A model generated the notes under the pieces. The model was not told the DNA's origin. It was given only the letters and a program-made list of their open reading frames with translations, and made no database searches. Shown piece by piece: positions 27,199 to 35,536 of a DNA stretch of 64,000 nt (position 1 is the first letter of the stretch; every line of letters begins with the position of its first letter). Source of the DNA: Thiosocius sp963736445. Lineage in GTDB: Bacteria > Pseudomonadota > Gammaproteobacteria > Chromatiales > Chromatiaceae. Made by a program: the position numbers and the translations under genes. The DNA lies in the NCBI GenBank assembly GCA_963736445.1, contig CAVTOY010000014.1, positions 186,001 to 250,000 of the forward strand, given 5' to 3'.

Positions 27199-28590
27199 CT
27201 ATCTGACGCGGTTTCGACCATACAGCGCGGCGACACGATAGGCCTCAGCCATAGTCGGGTAGTTGAACGTCGTATGGATGAAGTAGTTGATCGAATTCGC
27301 CGCCCCCGGTTGGGACATGATGGCCTGACCGATGTGCACGATCTCCGATGCCTGTTCGCCGAAGCAATGAATGCCCAACAGGGCGAAGGTCTCGCGATGG
27401 AAAAGCAGTTTCAACATGCCGACATTGCGGCCGGCAATCTGCGCGCGAGCCAGATTCTTGAAATCGGCACGGCCGACCTCGTAGGGGATGTTCTGCTCGG
27501 TCAATTCGCGCTCGGTACGACCGACTGAACTGATCTCGGGGCTGGTATAGATCCCTGTGGGTATATCGCCCAACAGTTCCCAGTCGCTGCTGCCATCGGC
27601 GATCAGCTGACCGGCAAAACGGCCCTGGTCATAGCTGGCACTTGCCAATGCAGGCGGTCCTATCACATCACCAACAGCAGAGATGTTCGCTACGCTGGTG
27701 CGGAAGGTCTCGTCGACCACGATCTGGCCCCGCTGATTGATGTCGACGCCGATGTCGCCCAGACCCATGTCTTCGGTATTACCGCTTCGCCCATTGGCCC
27801 AGAAGAGCACGTCCGAGCGTACCTCTTTACCCGACCGACAGCGCAGCACCACGCCGTTTTCAGAACTGTCAACGGTGTCAATCGTCTCGTTGTGCACGAT
27901 GACGACACCCAGGTCTCGCAGATGATAGCTGAGGGCATCGGTTATCTCGTCGTCCAGGAATGACAATAGACGATCACGCGTATTGATCAGATTTACTTTG
28001 ACATCGAGATTCGCAAAGATCGACGCGTACTCGCAGCCAATGACGCCGGCACCGTAGATTGTGACCCGTCGCGGCGTATGGTCCATTCGCAATACGGTGT
28101 CACTGTCGAGAATATTCGGGTCAAAGAAATCCAGCTCGGGCGGACGATACGGACGCGAACCGGTAGCGATCACAAAGTGTCCGCCGCGCACCAGCAGCGC
28201 CGTGCCCGTGGGGCGCTCGATCTCCAGGGTATTGGCGTCCCGAAAGCGGGCCCTGCCGTGAATCACATCGACTCGATTACGTCCGTAGAAACGATGCCGC
28301 ATGCTTACCTGGCGCCCGATGACGTCGTCGGCGGTTCTCAGAAGCTGCGGCCAGGAGACATCCATGAAGCCGACGGTGTGTTCGAACAGGGGGTGATGTC
28401 GATAGTCAGCCAACAGTTGGATTGCGTGGCGCAGGGCCTTGCTGGGAATCGTACCTTGGTGGGTGCAACTGCCGCCGACCTGGTCCTGCATCTCCACCAC
28501 GGCAACGCGTTTCCCCTGCTTCGCCAGCTTCATACTGGCGCCCTCACCGGCCGGCCCACTGCCGATTACAACGACGTCATATTCCTGCAT
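27199..28590 (-). CDS. sthA: Soluble pyridine nucleotide transhydrogenase
   Basis: A 463-residue flavoprotein of the disulfide reductase family, the size of E. coli SthA (466). FAD motif VVIGSGPAGEGASMKLAKQG is at the N-terminus. The usual redox pair is replaced by GGSCTHQGTIPSKALR, which keeps one cysteine, as in SthA. The NAD(P) motif IYGAGVIGCEYASIF is near residue 180 and the dimerisation segment FNYPTMAEAYRVAA near 440. It moves reducing equivalents between NADPH and NADH. The ATG at 28590 (GGAG eight bases upstream) fits family alignments better than 28656. It converges with phaR, 5 bp apart; NADPH use by PhaB gives the pairing a metabolic logic. Confidence 0.94.
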   Translation of the reverse strand: MQEYDVVVIGSGPAGEGASMKLAKQGKRVAVVEMQDQVGGSCTHQGTIPSKALRHAIQLLADYRHHPLFEHTVGFMDVSWPQLLRTADDVIGRQVSMRHRFYGRNRVDVIHGRARFRDANTLEIERPTGTALLVRGGHFVIATGSRPYRPPELDFFDPNILDSDTVLRMDHTPRRVTIYGAGVIGCEYASIFANLDVKVNLINTRDRLLSFLDDEITDALSYHLRDLGVVIVHNETIDTVDSSENGVVLRCRSGKEVRSDVLFWANGRSGNTEDMGLGDIGVDINQRGQIVVDETFRTSVANISAVGDVIGPPALASASYDQGRFAGQLIADGSSDWELLGDIPTGIYTSPEISSVGRTERELTEQNIPYEVGRADFKNLARAQIAGRNVGMLKLLFHRETFALLGIHCFGEQASEIVHIGQAIMSQPGAANSINYFIHTTFNYPTMAEAYRVAALYGRNRVR

Positions 28591-28793
28591 GCCGCTCACT
28601 CCGCTTGCGAGACAGTATTCTGCCTGACCTGTGCCCGGGCTTTCTCCTTTTAACACAATGCATAACCTCAGATCTGCGGAACGTTAGCCTGTAAATTGCA
28701 CCGGTTGATTTGATGTCGAATCCTCAAATTCGTCTACAGTTTTGAAGAAGCAGCCGATTAGCTGTAAACACCGGCCGGCAAGGGAGCAAGCAC

Positions 28794-29039
28794 GTGTCTT
28801 CGAGAGATTGGTTACAGCGACATATTCTTCCGACTTGGGCCGAGGACCGGGTGCCGGATCAAGACCACCCGCACCGACGGCGCTTTACACCGCGCTATCG
28901 GCGCAAACAGGGAATCGTCAAGAATGTCTGGATCGCCAGCGGCGTCGTGATGATCCTGCAGGCGTCGCCGGCCATAATCTTCGCCATGGCGCTGGGCACT
29001 ACGTTTTTGTCCTTTGTTATCCTGGACGAAACCTCCTGA
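28794..29039 (+). CDS. Small basic membrane protein of unknown function
   Basis: An 81-residue product starting at a GTG with AAGGGAG upstream. The first 40 residues are polar and strongly basic (HPHRRRFTPRYRRKQG); the last 40 form one or two hydrophobic helices (NVWIASGVVMILQASPAIIFAMALGTTFLSFVI, seen as VWIASGVVMIL and FAMALGTTFLSFVIL). It is probably an inner-membrane protein with a cytoplasmic basic tail. It is divergent from sthA across 200 bp. I do not recognise the family. Confidence 0.6.
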   Translation: MSSRDWLQRHILPTWAEDRVPDQDHPHRRRFTPRYRRKQGIVKNVWIASGVVMILQASPAIIFAMALGTTFLSFVILDETS

Positions 29040-29182
29040 TTAACCGGCGGTGGTGCCGAGGGATCGCCTCATTGTCCACGACAGCGCAGCCCGCCGTCCG
29101 GTGTTAGCATCGGGAGCAGTGAGGCGGCCAAGCATCGGCTCGCCGCGGCCGCCAAAGTCAAGACCGACCGCTCAAGATCGTT

Positions 29183-29485
29183 ATGCCCTACTTCGAAGAC
29201 AACCCCTTGCAGAAGCTCGCCCCGCTGCATAGCGCGACCGACTGCGAGCTGGATCTGAGGGGAAAGTCGGCCGATGAGGCGCTGCAGGCCATCGAACAGT
29301 TGCTGCGCACCGCGAACCCCGCCGACAGCTACCTCGTGCGCTTCGACCCACCCAGCAACGATGGTCGCGAAACCCTTTTTTTACCGCTCGGACGGCGGCT
29401 GTTACAGGCCCGCCGTGACGGCCATATCCAGCGCTGCCTGCCGAGCGCCGATGGCGCCGCCTACTTTGTCGCTTTCAACGACTAG
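29183..29485 (+). CDS. Conserved hypothetical protein, 100 residues
   Basis: A soluble 100-residue protein with a CELDLRGKSADEALQAIEQLL segment (as ELDLRGKSADEALQ, residues about 22-35), reminiscent of the DLHG start of Smr domains, but too short and missing the later Smr motif. The ribosome-binding site is weak. The stop codon TAG falls inside the CTAG that begins the MITE-like element at 29482, so the original C-terminus may have been altered by that insertion. Confidence 0.55.
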   Translation: MPYFEDNPLQKLAPLHSATDCELDLRGKSADEALQAIEQLLRTANPADSYLVRFDPPSNDGRETLFLPLGRRLLQARRDGHIQRCLPSADGAAYFVAFND

Positions 29486-29665
29486 CCTGCATATCGCACC
29501 GTTTTTAGTAACGAGGACGCCGAGACGCCGCTATGGCGGGGTGCACGGAGTGGAAGGCGGTGAAGGCGTAGTCGACACTACGTCGAACTGCCTACAACGA
29601 GTGCGGCCCGTCAGGGCGAGGGTATCGGGGGCCGCAGCAGGAAATCGGTGAGCTATGCAGGCTAG
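29482..29665. mobile_element. MITE-like element with 24-bp terminal inverted repeats
   Basis: The ends are CTAGCCTGCATA (29482-29493) and TATGCAGGCTAG (29654-29665), a perfect 12-bp inverted repeat. Continuing inward the similarity extends to about 24 bp with three mismatches (CACCG and TTT conserved on both sides). The 184-bp interval has no coding potential. The CTAG at each tip could be the target duplication, as used by IS5-type transposases. It lies exactly between the stop of a rightward small gene and the stop of the leftward exonuclease gene. No transposase is present in the window. Confidence 0.6.
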
Positions 29666-29670
29666 GATGC

Positions 29671-30843
29671 TCACAGCGGGAGCTCCAGATTGCTGCCTAT
29701 CTTGTGATGCAGCCGACGCAGCCGCGCTTGATGATCGCTGGGCTCACAGTGAACCGCAAAGCTGAGCGCCTTGTGATAATCCCGAAGACGGTGTTCATAG
29801 AGCTTGCTGAGTGCCAAACTCGCCGCGGCATGGCCACGCGCATGCAGCGCTAGCCACAGTTGCTCGGCACGCGCCCAGTCACCCTGTCGACGGTAAAGCT
29901 GTGCCAGCAGCAACTGCCCGTCATCGTCGAGATACCCGGCCACACGTTCACAGACGCTGTGTGCCTGTCTCACTTGGCCGGCATCACACCAGGCGCGAAC
30001 GATCGCCGCGTGATCGATACCGGCACGCGACGCACCCGCATAGATCTCGATGAGGCGCTGATGCAGCAGCGCGAGGGAGACCACGTCCTGATAATTGTGC
30101 CGCATCACACGGGCGAGCTGCGTCGTCTCCCCGCAGCGCAACCAGGCCTGCCAGGCGTCCGGCGCCTGCGCGCCGGGCAGATCATCGACACGGTGCAACG
30201 CCAGGAGCTGTCGTTCAGCGGTCTGTAGGCGGCAATCGGGCCAGTGATCGCGGTAGGCACGCCGCACGGTATAAAGCAGGTCGAGATGCGGCAGCTCGCT
30301 CAACGCTGCATCGATCCGGTGCAGCGCCGATCGTGCACTCAGCACGGGCAGATCGAAGCCCTTACCGTTGTAGCTGACCAACACCGCCCGTTCTCCGATC
30401 CACTCGCCCAGCACGCGCAGCATCGCCGGCTCCGCGGCATAGTTGCCCAGCACATACTGGCGGACCTCGATCTGCTGTCTATCGGTGAAGCGCGCCACAC
30501 CGACCATGAAGGCCAGATTCCCCACGCCGCCCGACAGACCGGTGGTCTCGGTGTCGATGTAGAGCCAATCGGCTACACCCAGGCCGTGCACCTCGGGAAG
30601 CATCGCCAGGTTGCCTGCCGTCGCACCGGGGCCCGCCAGACGATATGGCTGCCGACACAGCACCAGGCCGTCCTCGACGATCTCGCCACCCAATGCCTGC
30701 GCCAGCCGCTCTGGATCGATACGTCCGTCCGGCGGCGACGGTCGTCCGCGTCTCATCCGGTCGAGACGCAGCGCAAGCCCGTCGCACTGCGCGGCGGCGG
30801 GCGCATGACCACGCAGTCGATCGAGTCTGGTCGCCAGACTCAT
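29671..30843 (-). CDS. MrfB/YprB-like DEDDh exonuclease with C-terminal TPR-like region
   Basis: A 390-residue protein with an RNase H-fold 3'-5' exonuclease domain: WLYIDTETTGLSGG (D97 and E99), VLVSYNGKGFDLPVLSARSA near residue 155 (third acid), and MRHNYQDVVSLALLHQ near 247 (His and final Asp). The last 120 residues are helical with TPR character (QLLLAQLYRRQGDWARAEQLW). It overlaps the helicase gene by 4 bp (ATGA), the same order as Bacillus yprA-yprB, renamed mrfA-mrfB for their role in mitomycin C lesion repair. Function here is inferred from that pairing. Confidence 0.85.
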   Translation of the reverse strand: MSLATRLDRLRGHAPAAAQCDGLALRLDRMRRGRPSPPDGRIDPERLAQALGGEIVEDGLVLCRQPYRLAGPGATAGNLAMLPEVHGLGVADWLYIDTETTGLSGGVGNLAFMVGVARFTDRQQIEVRQYVLGNYAAEPAMLRVLGEWIGERAVLVSYNGKGFDLPVLSARSALHRIDAALSELPHLDLLYTVRRAYRDHWPDCRLQTAERQLLALHRVDDLPGAQAPDAWQAWLRCGETTQLARVMRHNYQDVVSLALLHQRLIEIYAGASRAGIDHAAIVRAWCDAGQVRQAHSVCERVAGYLDDDGQLLLAQLYRRQGDWARAEQLWLALHARGHAAASLALSKLYEHRLRDYHKALSFAVHCEPSDHQARLRRLHHKIGSNLELPL

Positions 30844-33254
30844 CCGGGCCGGTCGCCGCCGCTGTCTGCAAACAGGCCCAACACGCTCAGTGCCAGCGCA
30901 CGTGGGGAATAGCCGCGCGCCTCGTCACTGGCCAGGACCGGGCCCACGCAGGCCGGACAGCCGAAGCGACAGTCACAACGTTCGACCAGCGCCAGCGCGC
31001 CTTCGATCACTGCTGTCTGCCGGCGGTAGAGTGGCTCGGACAGACCTATGCCGCCGGGATAGTTGTCGTACAGGAATACCGCGGGACGAAACACGCCCTG
31101 ATGATCGGGGGCCAGCTCCTCACCGGAGACGTCTCGCATCTGCCCGCGTCCGGTAGCACCCTGGGTGGCAAACCAGCGCCCGTCACCGTCGCCGACCGCG
31201 CGCCCCAGGTCGCTGGTCTCGCTCATCATCTGCAGCGCCGCGACGTGATGCATTGCATAGGCGGCGCCGAGAAAGCCGTCCAGCGCCATCTGCCGAGAGG
31301 GCAGAACCCGCTCCAGCTCGCCCGGCTTCAGCTCCCACCATACCGACGTGGTGTGCATCTCCTGGTCGGGCAAGCTGATATTTCCGTAGCCGATGTTTTC
31401 GTGGGTGTAGTAACGGATCTTCTTGTAGCCGGCAAAACGCCGCACCAGATGCACCTCGCCATGCGCGATACGCGCCCTCGCCGAAAGCTGCTCGGCGAAG
31501 CGCTCGAGGATCCGCAGGCGCGTGTAGACCACGGCGTCGGTGTAGTAGTCGGCCCGCGTCGGCCGCACATAGGCCTTGCGACCCTCCCAGTCGAGCGACT
31601 CCACCTGGTAAGGTGCGGCCTGGACCATGTAGATCGCACCTTCGTACAGGGTCTCCGGCGCGGAACTGTAGTCGACCTCGGCAATCACCTGCCGACCGTC
31701 GTTGTCCCGGTCAATAACCAGAAAATTGCCCTCGGCCACCGAGCGCAGCGACACGGAATTCGCCGGGTAGGCCTCGTTGGCCCAATGCCAGGTATCGCCC
31801 TCCCGATGCAGTAGGCCCTGATCCGCGAGATACTGCAGGAACTCGCCGAGCGGGGCCTTGGTGCCGAACGACTCCCCCACACGAAACGGCAGCTCGAAGG
31901 CTGCACAGCGCACATGATCGAGCAACACCAGCAGTTGATCCGGATCGATGCGGGCATGCTCGGGCGAAGCGCCAAGAAAAAACTCCGGATTCCGCACGAT
32001 GTATTGATCGAGCGGCTCGCTAGCGGCCACCAGGACACCCAGCGAGGTCCGATTGCGCCGCCCGGCTCGACCGAGCCGCTGCCAGGTCGCCGCGATACTG
32101 CCCGGGTAGCCGTTGAGCACGCATACATCGAGGCTGCCGATATCGACGCCGAGCTCCAGCGCCGACGTGCTTATTACGCAATCGACACTGCCTTCACGCA
32201 GGCGCTTCTCGGTCGCACGACGCTGGGTGGGCAGATAACCACCGCGGTAGGCAAATACCCTAGGTGGCCGCCGCGGGTCCTTATCGAACACATCCTTCAG
32301 GTACTTGGTAAGCACCTCGACCATCAGCCGCGAGCGTGCAAAGACAATGCTCTTCAGGCCGCCGCGTGTGGCCAGGCGTGCGATCCGGTTGGTCTGCGAG
32401 CGCGCCGACGCACGGATGCCGAGATCGGGATTGATCACCGGCGGATTCCACAACAGCAGGCGGCGTTCGCCACGCGGCGCACCACTGCGCGTCACCGCCG
32501 CCACTTCCTCACCCAGCAACGCCGTCGCCAGCTCCACCGGATTGGCAATCGTCGCCGAGCAGAAAATGAACTGCGGCGACGCGCCATAGAACGCCAGAAT
32601 ACGTTTCAAGCGGCGGATCAAGTTCGCCACATGCGCCCCGAACACGCCGCGGTAGGTGTGCATTTCGTCAAGCACAATGTACCGCAGGCCCTCGAAAAAT
32701 TGTGCCCATTTGGTGTGATGCGGCAGTATCGCCTGATGCAGCATATCGGGATTGCTGACCACGATATCGCCGCGCGTACGCACCGCCTTGCGCGCATCCC
32801 CCGGGGTGTCGCCGTCAAAAGTATACGCACGTACCCCGAGTCCGCCGGCCTGGTTCAAGGCAAGCAGCTCGGCGACCTGATCCTGCGCCAACGCCTTGGT
32901 CGGGAACAGATACAGGGACTTGCCCTGCGCCTGGCAGACGGCCTGCAGCACCGGCAGGTTGTAACAGAGGGTCTTGCCCGAGGCCGTCGGCGTGACCACC
33001 ACAAAATGCCGCCCCTGTTCCGCCAGTCGCCAGGCCTCGGCCTGGTGCGAATACAGACGCTCGATGGCGCGTCCGTGCAGTGCCCTGCGCAGGCGCTCAT
33101 CCAGACCCTGAGGCAATGCCTCCAACCGCGGCTCGGTCGCCGGCAGCGTCAGTTCGGCACAGATCCTGTCCGCATACTTGGCCTGCAGGCGCCGGGCGAG
33201 GCGATCGACCGGGTCGGTCGGCAGGGTCTGCGCAGGCTTGGGGAACGCGGCCAT
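30840..33254 (-). CDS. MrfA/YprA-like DEAD/DEAH-box helicase with DUF1998 zinc domain
   Basis: An 804-residue superfamily 2 helicase. Motif I is TPTASGKTLCYNLP near residue 75, motif II DEMHTYRG near 185 (DEMH), motif III FCSATIANP near 225, and motifs V-VI STSALELGVDIGSLD and QRLGRAGRRNR near 365-400. The C-terminus has the four-cysteine DUF1998 pattern CDCRFGCPAC (about residues 770-779). The ATG at 33254 (MAAFPKPAQTL) is chosen because the longer frame to 33488 would cross the operator and the lexA start. In Bacillus MrfA acts with MrfB in excision of mitomycin C adducts. A divergent lexA gene shares its 80-bp promoter region, so SOS induction is likely. Confidence 0.9.
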   Translation of the reverse strand: MAAFPKPAQTLPTDPVDRLARRLQAKYADRICAELTLPATEPRLEALPQGLDERLRRALHGRAIERLYSHQAEAWRLAEQGRHFVVVTPTASGKTLCYNLPVLQAVCQAQGKSLYLFPTKALAQDQVAELLALNQAGGLGVRAYTFDGDTPGDARKAVRTRGDIVVSNPDMLHQAILPHHTKWAQFFEGLRYIVLDEMHTYRGVFGAHVANLIRRLKRILAFYGASPQFIFCSATIANPVELATALLGEEVAAVTRSGAPRGERRLLLWNPPVINPDLGIRASARSQTNRIARLATRGGLKSIVFARSRLMVEVLTKYLKDVFDKDPRRPPRVFAYRGGYLPTQRRATEKRLREGSVDCVISTSALELGVDIGSLDVCVLNGYPGSIAATWQRLGRAGRRNRTSLGVLVAASEPLDQYIVRNPEFFLGASPEHARIDPDQLLVLLDHVRCAAFELPFRVGESFGTKAPLGEFLQYLADQGLLHREGDTWHWANEAYPANSVSLRSVAEGNFLVIDRDNDGRQVIAEVDYSSAPETLYEGAIYMVQAAPYQVESLDWEGRKAYVRPTRADYYTDAVVYTRLRILERFAEQLSARARIAHGEVHLVRRFAGYKKIRYYTHENIGYGNISLPDQEMHTTSVWWELKPGELERVLPSRQMALDGFLGAAYAMHHVAALQMMSETSDLGRAVGDGDGRWFATQGATGRGQMRDVSGEELAPDHQGVFRPAVFLYDNYPGGIGLSEPLYRRQTAVIEGALALVERCDCRFGCPACVGPVLASDEARGYSPRALALSVLGLFADSGGDRPG

Positions 33255-33270
33255 GGCAAAGTTCTCTTGA

Positions 33271-33309
33271 TGTTCTATAATCACGCCCAGTATAGAACAG
33301 ATAAAGAAC
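33271..33309. promoter_or_regulatory. Inverted repeat between helicase and lexA: candidate LexA operator
   Basis: TGTTCTATA (33271-33279) and TATAGAACA (33291-33299) are perfect inverted copies with an 11-bp spacer, half-site centres 20 bp apart. Overlapping the right arm is GAAC-N7-GAAC (33295-33309), which matches the spacing of the alphaproteobacterial GTTCN7GTTC SOS box. No enterobacterial CTGT-N8-ACAG box is present. Both divergent start codons lie within 36 bp of the element, so it could control lexA and the mrf genes together. Confidence 0.6.
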
Positions 33310-33334
33310 TTCACGACAACACCTGGAGAACAGC

Positions 33335-33955
33335 ATGGTCCCGCCGACACTGACCAGGCGTCAGCAAGAGATCTTTGACTACCTGCAGGCTCACCTGGCT
33401 GACTTCCCCCACCCGCCGACACTGGATGAACTGTGCGACGCCCTTGGCTTGAGATCGCGCGGCTCCCTACACAAACAGATTCAGGCATTGATCGACGCAG
33501 GACTGGTCGAACCGATGAACAATCTGCGGCGCGGCATACGCCTGGCAGAAGAGCAGCCGGAGGTGATCGACGATGGCGACGCGCTGCCCCTCTACGGCTA
33601 CATTGCCGCCGGGCAGCCGATTGAGGCCATCGCCAACCCGGAGACTATCCACGTGCCGACACAGCTGCGCACGGCCAACCCCTGCTACGTGCTCGAGGTG
33701 CGCGGCGATTCCATGATCGAGGAAGGCATCCTCGACGGTGACTGGGTCGTGATCGAACATCGGGACCATGCGCGCAATGGCGAGATCGTGGTCGCACTGG
33801 TGGACGGCGAGGAAGCCACGCTCAAGCGCCTCGAGCAGCGTGCGAGTGAGGTGGTGCTCCACCCGGCCAACAACAGCCTTTCAGCGATGCACTTCAGCCC
33901 CGACAGGGTGCAGATCCAGGGGGTCCTGGTTGGTCAGATGCGGCGTTATCACTGA
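33335..33955 (+). CDS. lexA: SOS repressor LexA, atypical DNA-binding domain
   Basis: A 206-residue LexA. The S24 peptidase half has the cleavage site Ala92-Gly93 (YIAAGQPI), the nucleophile Ser126 in VRGDSMIEEG and the general base Lys164 in ATLKRLEQ. The N-terminal winged helix starts TLTRRQQEIFDYLQAH, but its recognition helix reads SRGSLHKQIQALIDAG instead of the enterobacterial SPNAAEEHLKAL, predicting a different operator. That fits the lack of a classical SOS box and the presence of the TGTTCTATA dyad just upstream. The start has TGGAG seven bases before the ATG. Confidence 0.95.
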   Translation: MVPPTLTRRQQEIFDYLQAHLADFPHPPTLDELCDALGLRSRGSLHKQIQALIDAGLVEPMNNLRRGIRLAEEQPEVIDDGDALPLYGYIAAGQPIEAIANPETIHVPTQLRTANPCYVLEVRGDSMIEEGILDGDWVVIEHRDHARNGEIVVALVDGEEATLKRLEQRASEVVLHPANNSLSAMHFSPDRVQIQGVLVGQMRRYH

Positions 33956-34006
33956 TAAAGACCCATGAGCACCACCACCGTGGCTAACAGCAGGTAAGGG
34001 GCTCTC

Positions 34007-35524
34007 TTAAGGGCCAGTCTGTCGTTGCTCGAAGGTTCGATTCCAATAGCCGGTCCGTTCCTGCATCTGCTCGCGGGTCTCGGCGGGAACAAGGTCGACC
34101 GGATCCGCCGTCTTTCGGACCCTCCAGCCGCCGCCAAGCGCACGATAGACCTCCACCAGATTGCCGGCGACCGAGCCCCGCGCCGTCGCCAGCTGGTCCT
34201 GCTGCGACGCCAGCGCAGTCAACGTGTTAATCACCGTATTGTAAGAGACCAGACCGTCGTCGTACTGCAGGGTCGCGATCGTCGCGGCCCGCTGCGCGGC
34301 GTCAGCGGCGGTCTGGAGATCCGCGAGCTGCTGCTGCGACCGCAGAAAAGCGACGATGGCGTTCTCCACCTCGGCCTGCGCGCTGAGCACCGTCTGACGA
34401 TAGTCGTCCAGTAGCTGCTGGAAGGTCGCGTCCTGCAGCCGTACATTGCTGCGCAGGCGACCGTAGTTAAAGATGTTCCATTGAAACCCACCCCCGACGT
34501 TGTAGCGGTACGTGTTGTTGGTGAACAAATCGCTCGCACCCTGTGAGCCGACCGTCGTCACCATGGTGCCTATCGAACCGCTGATGGAAAACTGCGGATA
34601 GAGATCGCTGATGGCGACGCCGATCTGGGCGCTCTGGGCAGCCAGCTGGCGTTCGGCGACACGGATATCGGGCCGCTGACGCAACAGATCCTGCGGCATG
34701 CCGACCGCGATCTCTGAGTCGACGGTCGGTACCGGCCGCGGCTCGCCCAGCAAGGCACTGAGATCCTGCGGCGGCCGGCCGAGCAGCACGGCCAGTGCGT
34801 TCTTGGACTGCTGCAACGAAATCTCGAGGGAGTAGACGGACGACCGCGTATTGTAGAGCAGCGTCTGGGCCTGTTCGGCGTCGAGCGCACTGGTCGCGCC
34901 CGCCTTGAGTTTGGCCTCGGTGATCCGCGTGCTTTCCTCCTGAAGCTGCACATTGTAGCGCGCCACTTCGAAGCGCTTCTGGGTCGTGCGGATCGCCAGA
35001 TAGGTCTGCGCCACCTGGGCGATCAACGAGACCAGCACGCCATCGTAACTGGCGAGGCTGGCGTCCCGTAGGGCCGTGGCGGTTTCGATCTGGCGGCGGA
35101 AACTTCCCCAGACGTCCGCCTCCCAGCTGATGTTGAAGCCGAAATCGTAGACGTTGTCGGTATTCCGGTTGGCGTGCTCCTTGACCGCCGAACCACTCAG
35201 ATCCTGCTGTTGCGGATACTGATTGCCGATTGCGATGTTGAGCTGCTGCTGCGCCTGAAGCACGCGCAGTCCGGCCGAGCGCAGGGTCAGCTCTTCGGCC
35301 ATGGCAATCTGTACCAGCTGGTCGAGCACCGGATCCCGCAGGGCCGTCGACCACCACTCCGGCGCGAGCGGAGCGGTATCCTTAAGTCGTGGATCCTCGA
35401 ACGCCAGCCAGTCGGTCTCCAGCGGCGCCGTCGGCGTTTGATAATCGGGCCCCAGCATCACGCAACCGGACGTCGCCAGGGCTATCGTCATCAACAGGGC
35501 GAAATGCCGTACGCAGCGGGTCAT
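34007..35524 (-). CDS. Outer-membrane efflux lipoprotein (NodT/OprM family)
   Basis: A 505-residue TolC-like channel. The signal peptide ends in the lipobox ATSGC (Cys at residue 20), so the mature protein is lipid-anchored. Two repeated OEP domains follow, each with long helical segments (EELTLRSAGLRVLQAQQQL and QLAAQSAQIGVAISDLYPQFSISGS, the latter seen as DLYPQFSISGS). It is the last gene of the leftward unit FUSC-DUF1656-HlyD-OMF, 12 bp after the adaptor gene. The complete set resembles EmrAB/AaeAB-linked aromatic acid or drug efflux. Confidence 0.92.
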   Translation of the reverse strand: MTRCVRHFALLMTIALATSGCVMLGPDYQTPTAPLETDWLAFEDPRLKDTAPLAPEWWSTALRDPVLDQLVQIAMAEELTLRSAGLRVLQAQQQLNIAIGNQYPQQQDLSGSAVKEHANRNTDNVYDFGFNISWEADVWGSFRRQIETATALRDASLASYDGVLVSLIAQVAQTYLAIRTTQKRFEVARYNVQLQEESTRITEAKLKAGATSALDAEQAQTLLYNTRSSVYSLEISLQQSKNALAVLLGRPPQDLSALLGEPRPVPTVDSEIAVGMPQDLLRQRPDIRVAERQLAAQSAQIGVAISDLYPQFSISGSIGTMVTTVGSQGASDLFTNNTYRYNVGGGFQWNIFNYGRLRSNVRLQDATFQQLLDDYRQTVLSAQAEVENAIVAFLRSQQQLADLQTAADAAQRAATIATLQYDDGLVSYNTVINTLTALASQQDQLATARGSVAGNLVEVYRALGGGWRVRKTADPVDLVPAETREQMQERTGYWNRTFEQRQTGP

Positions 35525-35536
35525 GGGCTAGGGTAA

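Noticed and set aside
33255..33488. N-terminal extension of the MrfA-like helicase
   Set aside because: It would read through the operator and the start of lexA on the other strand, and the residues are unlike helicase N-termini.
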